DNA from: Desulfobacterales bacterium
GTDB lineage: Bacteria > Desulfobacterota > Syntrophobacteria > B119-G9
NCBI GenBank assembly: GCA_026992215.1
Contig: JALXAI010000269.1
Location: forward strand, 1-6,099
Reading direction: 5' to 3'
Length of the DNA stretch: 6,099 nucleotides
In this document: positions 1-5,798 of the stretch, one piece after another
How positions within the stretch are numbered: the first letter of the stretch is position 1
Layout: each line of letters begins with the position of its first letter
Position numbers and translations under genes: made by a program
The notes under the pieces: generated by a model
What the model was told of the DNA's origin: nothing
What the model saw: the letters and a program-made list of their open reading frames with translations, nothing else
Database searches by the model: none

Positions 1-218
1 TGGAAGTACTTGAACTCCGGATTTCAGTTGATGAGAACTTATTTTCGGATAAAATAAAAAATCTCGAGTCAATCTCGGAAATGATAAAGAAAGACCTGCA
101 GGATACCCTCGGGATCGGAATCAGAGTTAAACTGGTGGAACCACCGTCGCTTGAACCCTTCCGTGAACAGCTGGGTAAAATTATTATCCAAGGAGGCCAC
201 AGTGAGAAAAGGCGTTGA
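1..218 (+). CDS. Phenylacetate-CoA ligase-like protein, C-terminal end (5' truncated by window edge)
   Basis: The reading frame is open from base 3 to the TGA at 216-218 and gives about 71 residues. They resemble the C-terminal domain of phenylacetate-CoA ligase (PaaK) type adenylate-forming enzymes: an acidic beta strand (EVLELRISVDE), a helix ending KKDLQDTLGIG, the strand IRVKLVEPPSL, then a GK pair (LGKIII) near the end. In this family that GK region carries the catalytic lysine used in the adenylation half-reaction, ATP + arylacid + CoA giving acyl-CoA. The usual ending is closer to GKAKRV.D.R, and here it is GKIIIQGGHSEKRR, so the tail is divergent. The last 17 bases overlap lepB, whose Shine-Dalgarno lies inside this gene, so the two are probably cotranscribed and translationally coupled. 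Substrate cannot be inferred from the fragment. Another AMP-forming ligase with the same C-terminal domain is possible. Confidence 0.75.
   Translation, partial: EVLELRISVDENLFSDKIKNLESISEMIKKDLQDTLGIGIRVKLVEPPSLEPFREQLGKIIIQGGHSEKRR
190..196 (+). promoter_or_regulatory. Shine-Dalgarno that fixes the lepB start
   Basis: AAGGAGG lies 5 bases before the GTG at 202. It is a near-perfect anti-16S match and decides the GTG start over the upstream in-frame TTG at 151, which has no comparable site and lies well inside the preceding gene. Confidence 0.85.
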
Positions 219-855
219 GCAAGAGATTTCACTTTCAGGTTCGGAATCCAGGAGCAAGGGGGTAATTCGCGAGTATGCCGAAGCAATATTTATTGCTGTT
301 CTCCTGGCTCTGTTTATAAGGGCATTCGTTGTCCAGGCATACAAAATTCCGTCCGGATCAATGAAGCCCACGCTGCTAATAGGAGACCATATCCTGGTTA
401 ACAAGTTCATTTACGGGATTCGCATGCCTTTTACCAACAAGGTTATCATACCGGTTTCAAATCCAAAGCGCGGTGACGTAATTGTATTTAAATTTCCCCT
501 GGATCCCAAAAAAGACTTTATCAAAAGGGTGATCGGATTACCCGGAGATAGGGTAAGGGTCATAAACAAGGAAGTGTACGTAAACGGACACAAGTTGAAG
601 GAACCCTACGTTCAACATACGAGTCCGCAGGTTATCCCGGCTAATCTTGGCCCCAGGGACAATTTCGGTCCCGTTACCGTTCCTCCCCATTCGCTTTTCG
701 TGATGGGAGACAACAGGGACGAGAGCTACGACAGCCGCTGGTGGAAATTCGTCGACTACAGCGAGTTAAGGGGAAAGGCGTTCATTATATACTGGTCATG
801 GGATAGCGAGAAGTTCGAACCCAGGTGGAACAGGATAGGTCGTATGATACACTGA
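202..855 (+). CDS. lepB: Type I signal peptidase (leader peptidase)
   Basis: This gene encodes a membrane-anchored serine protease that removes signal peptides from Sec- and Tat-exported preproteins on the outer face of the cytoplasmic membrane. From the GTG start it is 217 residues, normal for single-anchor forms. A hydrophobic segment at about residues 27-45 is the membrane anchor. It is followed by the PSGSM box with the nucleophile serine at about 53, and by DFIKRVIGLPGD with the catalytic general-base lysine at about 108. The C-terminal box GDNRDESYDSR follows at about 190-200, so the Ser/Lys dyad and all conserved boxes are present. The ending YWSWDS...RWNRIGRMIH is the kind seen in Desulfobacterota-like enzymes (from memory). 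It starts inside the upstream ligase gene and is followed 43 bases later by the flavin reductase-like gene with no visible terminator between them. Confidence 0.96.
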   Translation: MRKGVEQEISLSGSESRSKGVIREYAEAIFIAVLLALFIRAFVVQAYKIPSGSMKPTLLIGDHILVNKFIYGIRMPFTNKVIIPVSNPKRGDVIVFKFPLDPKKDFIKRVIGLPGDRVRVINKEVYVNGHKLKEPYVQHTSPQVIPANLGPRDNFGPVTVPPHSLFVMGDNRDESYDSRWWKFVDYSELRGKAFIIYWSWDSEKFEPRWNRIGRMIH

Positions 856-888
856 AATAAACCATCAACGTGTGCAGCCGGCAAAAAA

Positions 889-893
889 AGGAG
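889..893 (+). promoter_or_regulatory. Shine-Dalgarno of the flavin reductase-like gene
   Basis: AGGAG, within an A-rich run, sits 5 bases upstream of the ATG at 899. It supports that ATG over the in-frame GTG at 872, which would put this site inside the coding sequence. Confidence 0.75.
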
Positions 894-898
894 AAACA

Positions 899-1375
899 AT
901 GAATAAGGAAATAGAAAAAGTCCTGGGAAAATTCAGCTACGGAATATACCTTCTGACATGTCGGTACGAAGATACGGACTATGGCATGATAATTTCCTGG
1001 GTAACCCAGGTTTCATATGATCCACCTCTTGTCCTTGCCTCGGTAAAAAAAACAAGGAGAGTGCTTCCGTACATCGAAAAGGCAAAGTACTTCTCGCTCC
1101 AGGTTCTCGAAAATACCCAGGCAGAGATACTTGACAGATTCAAGGTACCGTCACTGGAGGAAAGGTTCACCGGATTGTCTTACCAGATTCTGGACACGGG
1201 AGTACCGGTGCTCACAAACGTTCTCGCATACGTGGAATGCAAACTGGTAGACGTCCTCGGTCCCGGAGACCATGCCCTGCTGGTAGGAGAAATCGTATCG
1301 GGAGAATGTATTAAGGATACGGGAGTTCCGCTGACGTGCAGAGACTTGGGCAAGGTATACCTTGGTAAATACTAA
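899..1375 (+). CDS. Flavin reductase-like domain protein (FMN-binding split barrel)
   Basis: From ATG 899 the protein is 158 residues and consists almost entirely of one flavin reductase-like split-barrel domain, so it is likely a cytoplasmic FMN-binding redox protein. The sequence shows the family layout: FSYGIYLLTC at about 12-21, a flavin-contact stretch DYGMIISWVTQVSYDPP at about 27-43, an LVLASVKKTRR strand, YFSLQVLE, then GPGDHALLVGEI near residue 125, where the GDH motif is characteristic. The closest relatives I recall are flavoredoxins and the N-terminal half of high-molecular-weight rubredoxin from acetogens. The C-terminal rubredoxin module of the latter is absent: the stop follows directly after the domain, and no CxxC pair is seen. 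It probably relays electrons between NAD(P)H or a rubredoxin and an acceptor; the partner is unknown. It lies 43 bases after lepB and 81 bases before the MFS gene, in the same orientation. Confidence 0.87.
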   Translation: MNKEIEKVLGKFSYGIYLLTCRYEDTDYGMIISWVTQVSYDPPLVLASVKKTRRVLPYIEKAKYFSLQVLENTQAEILDRFKVPSLEERFTGLSYQILDTGVPVLTNVLAYVECKLVDVLGPGDHALLVGEIVSGECIKDTGVPLTCRDLGKVYLGKY

Positions 1376-1456
1376 CTTGGCTTGCTTCTCCAGCTTGCCC
1401 TTTGCCCGTTTTATTTCCCTTCAAAACTGACAAAATCAGAGTATCCCTTGCAGCTC

Positions 1457-2689
1457 ATGAGATTTACTTTTTTTGTAAACAAGAATCTTAAGCGCCTGTG
1501 GTTCGGTCAGGTAATAAGCCAGGCGGGTGATTCACTTTATCAAATTGCCCTAATATGGCTGCTGCTGGAAATGACAGGATCTGGCACCGTTACAGGCCTG
1601 GTAACCATGAGCAGCTTTCTTCCCACCCTACTTTTCGGCCTGTGGGCGGGAGTCATGGCAGACCACGTGGACAGGCGAAACCTCATGATGGGTACGGATA
1701 TCCTCCGTGCCTTTCTTGTTTTAATTCTTCCTGTCCTTTTTTACGCGGGGAAGCTGAACAGCCTTATCCTGGGAATAGTTACCTTTCTGATTGCCACCTG
1801 CTCCGCCTTTTTCAATCCCGCGCGGGATGCGATTATACCGCAGCTGGTTCCGAAGGAATACCTGACCAAAGCCAATGCTCTTATACAGACTTCCTGGCAA
1901 CTGGCTGTGTTACTTGGCCCTCTTCTGGCCAGTTTCCTTTTAAAAACCCTGGGAGTGGTGAACCTTTTTTTTGCGGATTCCTTGAGCTTCCTTGTATCCC
2001 TGGCGCTCATTTATTCGCTTAAAATAACTAATCGTGAAATGCCGGGAGCATACCCCGAAAATAACGGCGGCAAAACGGGGTTCTCCAGGGTGCTTTCGCT
2101 GATAGGCGAAGGAATAAACCACGCCATGAACAATCGTGTAATTTTTATACTCCTGGTAATAACCGCTCTCGACAACCTTGTCCTGATGGGAGCCGCCATG
2201 ATCGGTACCCCTATCTTTGTCAAAACCATTCTCGGGAAAAACGCGTCGATCTATGCACTTATCGAGGCCTGCTATGCCAGCGGGATGGTTATCGGCATAC
2301 CGCTGGTACATTTCCTTGAGAACAGGATGACCAATGGCAAAATGATCTCCCTGGGGATGATTCTTGACGGTTTGACTTTTATCCCTCTTCTCTGGATACG
2401 AACAACGGCGGGAGCGATAGTTACGATACTGATTCACGCAATCTTCATCCCGATGATAACGGCGGGCAGGGCAACGTTGATCCAGCACTTTGTTCCCGCG
2501 AATCTGCAGGGAAGGATTTTCAGCTTGAACAGCATGGCCGTGGTGGGATGTACGGCTCTCTCGGTCTCCATAACCGGTATCCTGGCTGATCATATCCCGA
2601 TTAATTATATCTTCGCGGGAATAGGAACAGGTGCCGCTTTGTGCGGTTCGCTGGCTCTTTGCTTTAAGTCCTTCCGCGAAGCTGACTGA
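1457..2689 (+). CDS. MFS transporter, EntS/MFS_3-like drug or metabolite exporter
   Basis: This encodes a 410-residue integral membrane protein with about 12 hydrophobic segments, the length and topology of major facilitator proton antiporters. The loop after helix 2 has the MFS motif A pattern GLWAGVMADHVDRRN (residues about 61-75, with D69 and R73/R74). The N-terminus (NKNLKRLWFGQVISQAGDSLYQIALIWL) and the FNPARDAIIPQLVPKEYLTKANAL segment after helix 4 are typical of the EntS-like MFS_3 group. Those proteins export siderophores or macrolide-like drugs, but the substrate here cannot be told. A longer TTG reading from 1382 exists. I prefer ATG 1457 because homologues begin just before the N.NLKRLW segment. 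No strong Shine-Dalgarno precedes this ATG, so the start is moderately uncertain. The gene follows the flavin reductase-like gene in the same direction. Confidence 0.9.
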   Translation: MRFTFFVNKNLKRLWFGQVISQAGDSLYQIALIWLLLEMTGSGTVTGLVTMSSFLPTLLFGLWAGVMADHVDRRNLMMGTDILRAFLVLILPVLFYAGKLNSLILGIVTFLIATCSAFFNPARDAIIPQLVPKEYLTKANALIQTSWQLAVLLGPLLASFLLKTLGVVNLFFADSLSFLVSLALIYSLKITNREMPGAYPENNGGKTGFSRVLSLIGEGINHAMNNRVIFILLVITALDNLVLMGAAMIGTPIFVKTILGKNASIYALIEACYASGMVIGIPLVHFLENRMTNGKMISLGMILDGLTFIPLLWIRTTAGAIVTILIHAIFIPMITAGRATLIQHFVPANLQGRIFSLNSMAVVGCTALSVSITGILADHIPINYIFAGIGTGAALCGSLALCFKSFREAD

Positions 2690-2734
2690 TCCAAAAAAGT
2701 ATATATGAAATAAGCAAAAAAAACGATATTTCCG

Positions 2735-2763
2735 TTGAAATGATTCTTCCCTTTAAGTATCTT
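2735..2763 (+). promoter_or_regulatory. Candidate sigma-70 type promoter for the cysteine-cluster protein
   Basis: TTGAAA (2735-2740, five of six to consensus) and TATCTT (2758-2763, four of six) are separated by 17 bases. An A-rich stretch at 2714-2730 lies just upstream, like an UP element. The expected transcription start is about 28 bases before the ATG at 2798. This fits the gene being its own unit after the MFS gene ends at 2689. No intrinsic terminator is visible between them, so read-through from the MFS gene is also possible. Confidence 0.5.
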
Positions 2764-2797
2764 AGGTTAAACTAGTTACACGGATACGAAATAACTT

Positions 2798-3382
2798 ATG
2801 TCCCAATACGTATGGTGCAAAAAAGAAGAAGCCCGCCTGCCCATTTACCGGTGTTTTTTTTGTGGAAAGACCTGCTACCCGGATAAAGAAATAAGTGCGG
2901 AAAAAGACAGGGTAATAACCGATCTGCTGGAATCAGGACGATTCAAGGAGTGCTATGTTATGAAGCGTAAGAGTACAAAAAAGGAAGCAATATCGGTACT
3001 TGATTTCGGGACCCAGGAAAGGGAAAGAAAGAAAGAAAAAGGGAAAGAGTCTCAGAGCGAGGAGGGAAGAATTTTTCTACTGGAAAACGGTGACTTAAAG
3101 CCGTTTTCTCCTGACGATTTCACCACGTCGACTCTCTACCACGAAGAAGAAAGTTACAGCATTGAAAGGAAGCTGGTGCGTCCCGGTGCATCAAAGAACG
3201 TGGTGTTTTCGGGGAAAAGGCCTTCAAAAAGCACCACACCAATCATAGTGACCAGGGACGGCAGGTACATACTGGTAGAATCGTGGCAGGAGCTTGACGC
3301 GAATCCTCAGCACCTGCTCGATGCCAGGGAAGTTATTGGTGCTTCGGCGGTAAAACAGGTTTTCGTGCTAACGAGAAAGTAG
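2798..3382 (+). CDS. Hypothetical protein with N-terminal cysteine cluster and charged linker
   Basis: I do not recognise this 194-residue protein as a named family. The N-terminus has cysteines at 7, 19, 22 and 26 (C-x11-C-x2-C-x3-C, around YRCFFCGKTCYP), with another at 52. This suggests a small zinc-binding or other metal-binding knuckle. Residues about 75-92 form a very charged, low-complexity linker (QERERKKEKGKESQSEEG) encoded by a purine tract with GAAA repeats. The remaining roughly 100 residues look like a small alpha/beta domain with strands such as RIFLLE, TPIIVTRDGRYILVES and KQVFVLTR. There is no signal peptide and no membrane segment, so it is probably cytoplasmic. The start ATG has only a weak GGA 12 bases upstream. 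It converges with the leftward unit that ends at 3564. The open frame with sense-like amino-acid composition and its own promoter candidate argue that it is real. The function is unknown; a metal-binding regulatory or adaptor role is only a guess. Confidence 0.78.
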   Translation: MSQYVWCKKEEARLPIYRCFFCGKTCYPDKEISAEKDRVITDLLESGRFKECYVMKRKSTKKEAISVLDFGTQERERKKEKGKESQSEEGRIFLLENGDLKPFSPDDFTTSTLYHEEESYSIERKLVRPGASKNVVFSGKRPSKSTTPIIVTRDGRYILVESWQELDANPQHLLDAREVIGASAVKQVFVLTRK

Positions 3383-3563
3383 CAAAAACAAACCCGGCGA
3401 GGCTGCCATCGGAGCCAAAAGCGACTAAACCTGGTGGTGTTTTGCACGGGATGCCCGCTGCCATTGGTTTTTCCGTTACTTTTTGAAGCGCCATACTCCA
3501 CCGAATCACCGGTCCCGGGATCAAGTTTTAAGCGCGCAAAAGCGAATGCCAGAAAAGAAATTC

Positions 3564-3878
3564 TTAGGAACCCAGGATTTCCCGAAGCTCGGCTAATGTC
3601 GGATTTTTCCCGGTCTTGAATACTTTGTTGTCCACCAGGGTAACGGGGAGAACCTCGAGTCCCTTTTCGTCGATCAGGGTTTTTACTTCCTTGTTCTTTT
3701 CAAATTCCTCTTTGTTGCGATCCATGGTGTAGTACGCGATATATACCTTGTCTCCGAACTCCTTCCTTATGCCGTAAAGCACAGCCCGGAGCGCCATCAT
3801 TCCTCTCTGTTCGCCGGGGCGGCATGCACAACCCGCGGTTCTGTCGTAAATTTCCACTCGATGGAGTTCTTCCGCCAT
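3564..3878 (-). CDS. Small ArsD/thioredoxin-fold-like protein with CxC motif
   Basis: The protein is 104 residues from the ATG at 3878, preceded by GGAGG (3884-3888) at 5 bases; this start is preferred over a TTG 24 bases further upstream. The layout resembles ArsD and small thioredoxin-fold proteins: a first strand VEIYD, then a cysteine motif GCACRPG with C17 and C19, a helix, a second strand KVYIAYYTMD, EFEKNKEVKTLIDEKG, then VLPVTLVDNKVFKTGKNPTLAEL with a probable cis-proline at 78. In ArsD metallochaperones the tail is similar (LP.T.VDG...G.YP) but the cysteines are usually an adjacent CC pair near residues 12-13. Here they are CxC, and they are the only two cysteines. A thiol redox or metal-handling role in the cytoplasm is likely, but no ars genes are present, so an arsenic role is not supported by context. 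It lies 38 bases after the NamZ-like gene, with which it probably forms an operon. Confidence 0.75.
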   Translation of the reverse strand: MAEELHRVEIYDRTAGCACRPGEQRGMMALRAVLYGIRKEFGDKVYIAYYTMDRNKEEFEKNKEVKTLIDEKGLEVLPVTLVDNKVFKTGKNPTLAELREILGS

Positions 3879-3883
3879 TTCTT

Positions 3884-3888
3884 CCTCC
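3884..3888 (-). promoter_or_regulatory. Shine-Dalgarno fixing the start of the CxC protein
   Basis: Read on the minus strand, GGAGG followed by AAGAA leads directly to the ATG at 3878. The strength and spacing decide this start over the upstream TTG (3902) and GTG (3896) codons, which would place the site inside the coding sequence. Confidence 0.8.
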
Positions 3889-3916
3889 GTTTCCACTTCC
3901 AATTCCGCTTTTCAGG

Positions 3917-5083
3917 CTAGCAATAAATTAATACTTTTTCTCTGAGGTCCAGGTATCGTTCTACGCCTTCCTGCCATTGATGTTCAATTTCCCGGGGGTG
4001 TTCACCGGCTTCCAGGCGTTTTCTTACCAGGTCATCTCCCGTGATAATGTCGATGGGAAGCTTTTTGAACTCGTATTCATACGGCGGTGGCAACCATCGG
4101 AAGTCGTCACCGTGAACCTGCAACACCGCCCAGAGCAACGAAAGAGACGTAAAGTAGGGCTTTAATTTTCCGCTGTCCGTTACATGTAACTGAAAACCCC
4201 TGCAAAGTTCCCCGGCCCACTTGTCGAACGTGGGCCTGAACCCGGTAGGGCGCAGGTGAACTCCGGGCATGTCAATTCCTTCAAGTTTTTCTTTCAGGGC
4301 TCCCGTATTAACAAACGGCGCCCCCATCACTTCGAAAGGCACCGTTGTTCCCCTTCCTTCCGAAACATTGGTTCCTTCCCATATTACCTGCCCGGGGTAC
4401 ACGAGGGAAGTCAAAAAAGTCGGCATGTTCGGAGATGGAAGAACCCATGGTAGGTTACAATCCGGGAAAAGAAATCTCCGTTTCCACCCCTTCATCGGAA
4501 CAACTTCAAGATCGCAGCTAAAGCCGCATACTTCGTTTGCCAGCAGCATTAATTCGCCCAGGGTGAGACCATGACGCATGGGTACGGGGAAGAGCCCCAC
4601 GAAGGATTCAAATTCCCCGTTTAGCACGTTCCCCTCGATTTCTTCCCCCCCCAGTGGATTCGGCCGATCCAGAACCATGACCCTGGTCGAGGTTTTACCC
4701 GCTACCTTCATGCAAAGAGCGGCAGTCGCAGCGAAGGTATACACACGGGTGCCCACGTCCTGCAAATCGATCAGGAGGATATCGATCCTACGCATGATTT
4801 CTTCAGGCGGTTCCCGCCTTTCGCTGTACAGACTTAGAATAGGTATCCGCGTGGCAGGATCAACATCATCCGGTGATTCGTCCATGTTCGCCTGTTTATC
4901 ACCCCAGAAACCGTGTTGAGGAGTAAACAATACCTCCAGGTGTACCCCCTCCTGCATAAGAGCATCTTTTACGTGTCTGAAATCACGCAATATCGACGCC
5001 TGGTTTGCCAGCAATCCCACCCGCGCTCTTTTAAGCCATCGAGGCATGTTCTCGATTAGAATCTCGCACCCGATTTTAACCAT
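3917..5083 (-). CDS. NamZ/DUF1343 family protein (exo-beta-N-acetylmuramidase-like), no signal peptide
   Basis: At 388 residues this is a full-length member of the DUF1343 family, of which the characterised member NamZ releases terminal N-acetylmuramic acid from peptidoglycan fragments. The family motifs run in order: ARVGLLANQAS (20-30), VLFTPQHGFWGD (51-62), IPILSLY (80-86), IDLQDVGTRVYTF (105-117), VLDRPNPLGG (137-146), PMRHGLTLGE (168-177), LPSPNMPT (215-222), and WEGTNVSEGRGTTVPFEVMGAPF (235-257, described in part). Two points are odd. The N-terminus (MVKIGCEILIEN) has no signal peptide or lipobox-led hydrophobic stretch, so the protein looks cytoplasmic. The usual PEHG is PQHG, with Gln at 56. 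It may therefore act on imported muropeptides or on another glycoside; I cannot say that it is active as a muramidase. A weak AGG lies 5 bases before the ATG. It is the first gene of a probable two-gene operon with the CxC protein. Confidence 0.9.
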   Translation of the reverse strand: MVKIGCEILIENMPRWLKRARVGLLANQASILRDFRHVKDALMQEGVHLEVLFTPQHGFWGDKQANMDESPDDVDPATRIPILSLYSERREPPEEIMRRIDILLIDLQDVGTRVYTFAATAALCMKVAGKTSTRVMVLDRPNPLGGEEIEGNVLNGEFESFVGLFPVPMRHGLTLGELMLLANEVCGFSCDLEVVPMKGWKRRFLFPDCNLPWVLPSPNMPTFLTSLVYPGQVIWEGTNVSEGRGTTVPFEVMGAPFVNTGALKEKLEGIDMPGVHLRPTGFRPTFDKWAGELCRGFQLHVTDSGKLKPYFTSLSLLWAVLQVHGDDFRWLPPPYEYEFKKLPIDIITGDDLVRKRLEAGEHPREIEHQWQEGVERYLDLREKVLIYC

Positions 5084-5114
5084 GATTACCTGATATAAAA
5101 TTCAGTTTCCCGGC

Positions 5115-5141
5115 TTGACTTACGCAATTTCTTACTATAAT
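5115..5141 (+). promoter_or_regulatory. Candidate promoter for the nitroreductase
   Basis: TTGACT (5115-5120, five of six) precedes a perfect TATAAT (5136-5141), with a 15-base spacer that is two shorter than ideal. The leader would be about 65 bases. The perfect -10 element makes this the best rightward candidate in the 131-base divergent region. Confidence 0.5.
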
Positions 5142-5165
5142 TTGCTTTTTTAGTGATGTTGTGAG

Positions 5166-5194
5166 ATTATCCATTATTTAGCGACCATTTTCAA
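5166..5194 (-). promoter_or_regulatory. Candidate promoter for the NamZ-like operon
   Basis: On the minus strand TTGAAA (5194-5189) and GATAAT (5171-5166) are separated by 17 bases, each five of six to the sigma-70 type consensus. The expected start of transcription leaves a leader of roughly 75 bases before the ATG at 5083. It interleaves with the rightward nitroreductase promoter candidate. Confidence 0.5.
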
Positions 5195-5203
5195 CCCGAA
5201 TGA

Positions 5204-5208
5204 GGAGG
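5204..5208 (+). promoter_or_regulatory. Shine-Dalgarno of the nitroreductase
   Basis: GGAGG within GAGGAGGAG lies 6 bases before the ATG at 5215. The in-frame ATG at 5200 overlaps this site and so is not the start. Confidence 0.8.
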
Positions 5209-5214
5209 AGTCCT

Positions 5215-5754
5215 ATGGATTTGTTAGAAATAATCAAGGGGCGCAGGAGCATCAGGCGCTACCAGGACAAGGAAGTTCCGGAAGATGCCTTGAATAAGAT
5301 TCTGGAAGCGGTTCAGTGGTCACCTTCGTGGGCAAACACCCAGTGCTGGGAGCTGGTCCTGGTTAGAGATCCTGAGATTAAGAAAGCGCTTCAGGAAACC
5401 ATGGGAAAGGGAAACCCTGCCAAGAAAAGTATCACCGAAGCACCGATCGTCATCGCCATGTGTGCAAAGCTCAAAACTTCGGGATATTACAAGGGCGAAG
5501 TTACCACGAAGTTCGGAGACTGGTTCATGTATGATCTTGGGATCGCCACGCAGAACCTGTGCCTGATGGCACATGCTCTGGGGCTTGGGACGGTGGTGGT
5601 AGGCCTGTTCGATCATGACAAGGTCGCCGAAATCTTGAAGGTACCCGAAGGCCATGAAATAGTCACCCTCATTCCCCTGGGTTATCCAGCCGCTGAATCA
5701 AAACCGCCCAAGAGAAGAGACATAAAAGAGTTTACCCACGAAAATACCTTTTAA
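5215..5754 (+). CDS. Nitroreductase family FMN oxidoreductase
   Basis: This is a 179-residue flavoenzyme of the nitroreductase superfamily, which binds FMN at a homodimer interface and transfers hydride from NAD(P)H to nitro compounds, quinones, enones or similar acceptors. The FMN phosphate-binding segment IIKGRRSIRRY is at residues 6-16. SPSWANTQCWELVLVRD (about 37-53) is the second conserved stretch. GIATQNLCLMAHALGLGTVVVG (about 110-131) is the helix and loop that cover the flavin. The ending GYPAAESKPPKRRDIKEF is typical of the family. No ferredoxin domain is fused, so this is the short form. The natural substrate cannot be inferred. It is divergently oriented from the NamZ-like operon, with its own promoter candidate, and ends at a strong hairpin terminator, so it is probably a single-gene unit. 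Confidence 0.94.
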   Translation: MDLLEIIKGRRSIRRYQDKEVPEDALNKILEAVQWSPSWANTQCWELVLVRDPEIKKALQETMGKGNPAKKSITEAPIVIAMCAKLKTSGYYKGEVTTKFGDWFMYDLGIATQNLCLMAHALGLGTVVVGLFDHDKVAEILKVPEGHEIVTLIPLGYPAAESKPPKRRDIKEFTHENTF

Positions 5755-5768
5755 ATAACGATAAACCG

Positions 5769-5798
5769 GAGCCCTTTCTATCGGGGAAGGGCTCTTTT
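5769..5798 (+). terminator. Intrinsic terminator after the nitroreductase
   Basis: GAGCCCTT (5769-5776) pairs with AAGGGCTC (5787-5794) in an 8-bp perfect stem with a 10-base loop, which can close further by a C-G and a G-U pair, followed by TTTT. It begins 14 bases after the nitroreductase stop. The leftward gene ends at 5797, inside the T run. Read leftward the hairpin is followed by CGGTTTAT, so it may also work weakly for the opposite strand. Confidence 0.88.

Noticed and set aside
69..410. Leftward 113-codon frame opposite lepB
   Set aside because: It is antisense to catalytic motifs of the signal peptidase, with no start signal.
1376..1456. Possible promoter before the MFS gene
   Set aside because: The gap is T-rich with TTGCCC-like hexamers, but no -35/-10 pair with acceptable spacing was found, and read-through from the upstream gene is simpler.
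1940..2593. Long leftward open frame of 217 codons inside the MFS gene
   Set aside because: It is antisense to a clear 12-helix transporter. Its translation is rich in Arg, His and Ser with no recognisable motif, and no ribosome site precedes it.
3425..3480. Possible hairpin terminator around CGGGATGCCCG
   Set aside because: The stem is only 4 bp with a 3-base loop and no adjoining T run in the right place, so it does not qualify.
3307..3524. Two overlapping leftward frames of about 63 codons in the convergent gap
   Set aside because: They overlap the end of the gene at 2798-3382, lack a usable Shine-Dalgarno, and match no family I know. Kept only as a weak point in the finding on the gap.
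3434..3619. Rightward 61-codon frame running into the CxC protein gene
   Set aside because: There is no ribosome site, it overlaps a better-supported gene on the other strand, and it has no motif.
4578..4919. Rightward open frame of 113 codons opposite the NamZ-like gene
   Set aside because: It is antisense to strongly conserved family motifs, and its Ser/Arg-rich composition is typical of shadow frames.
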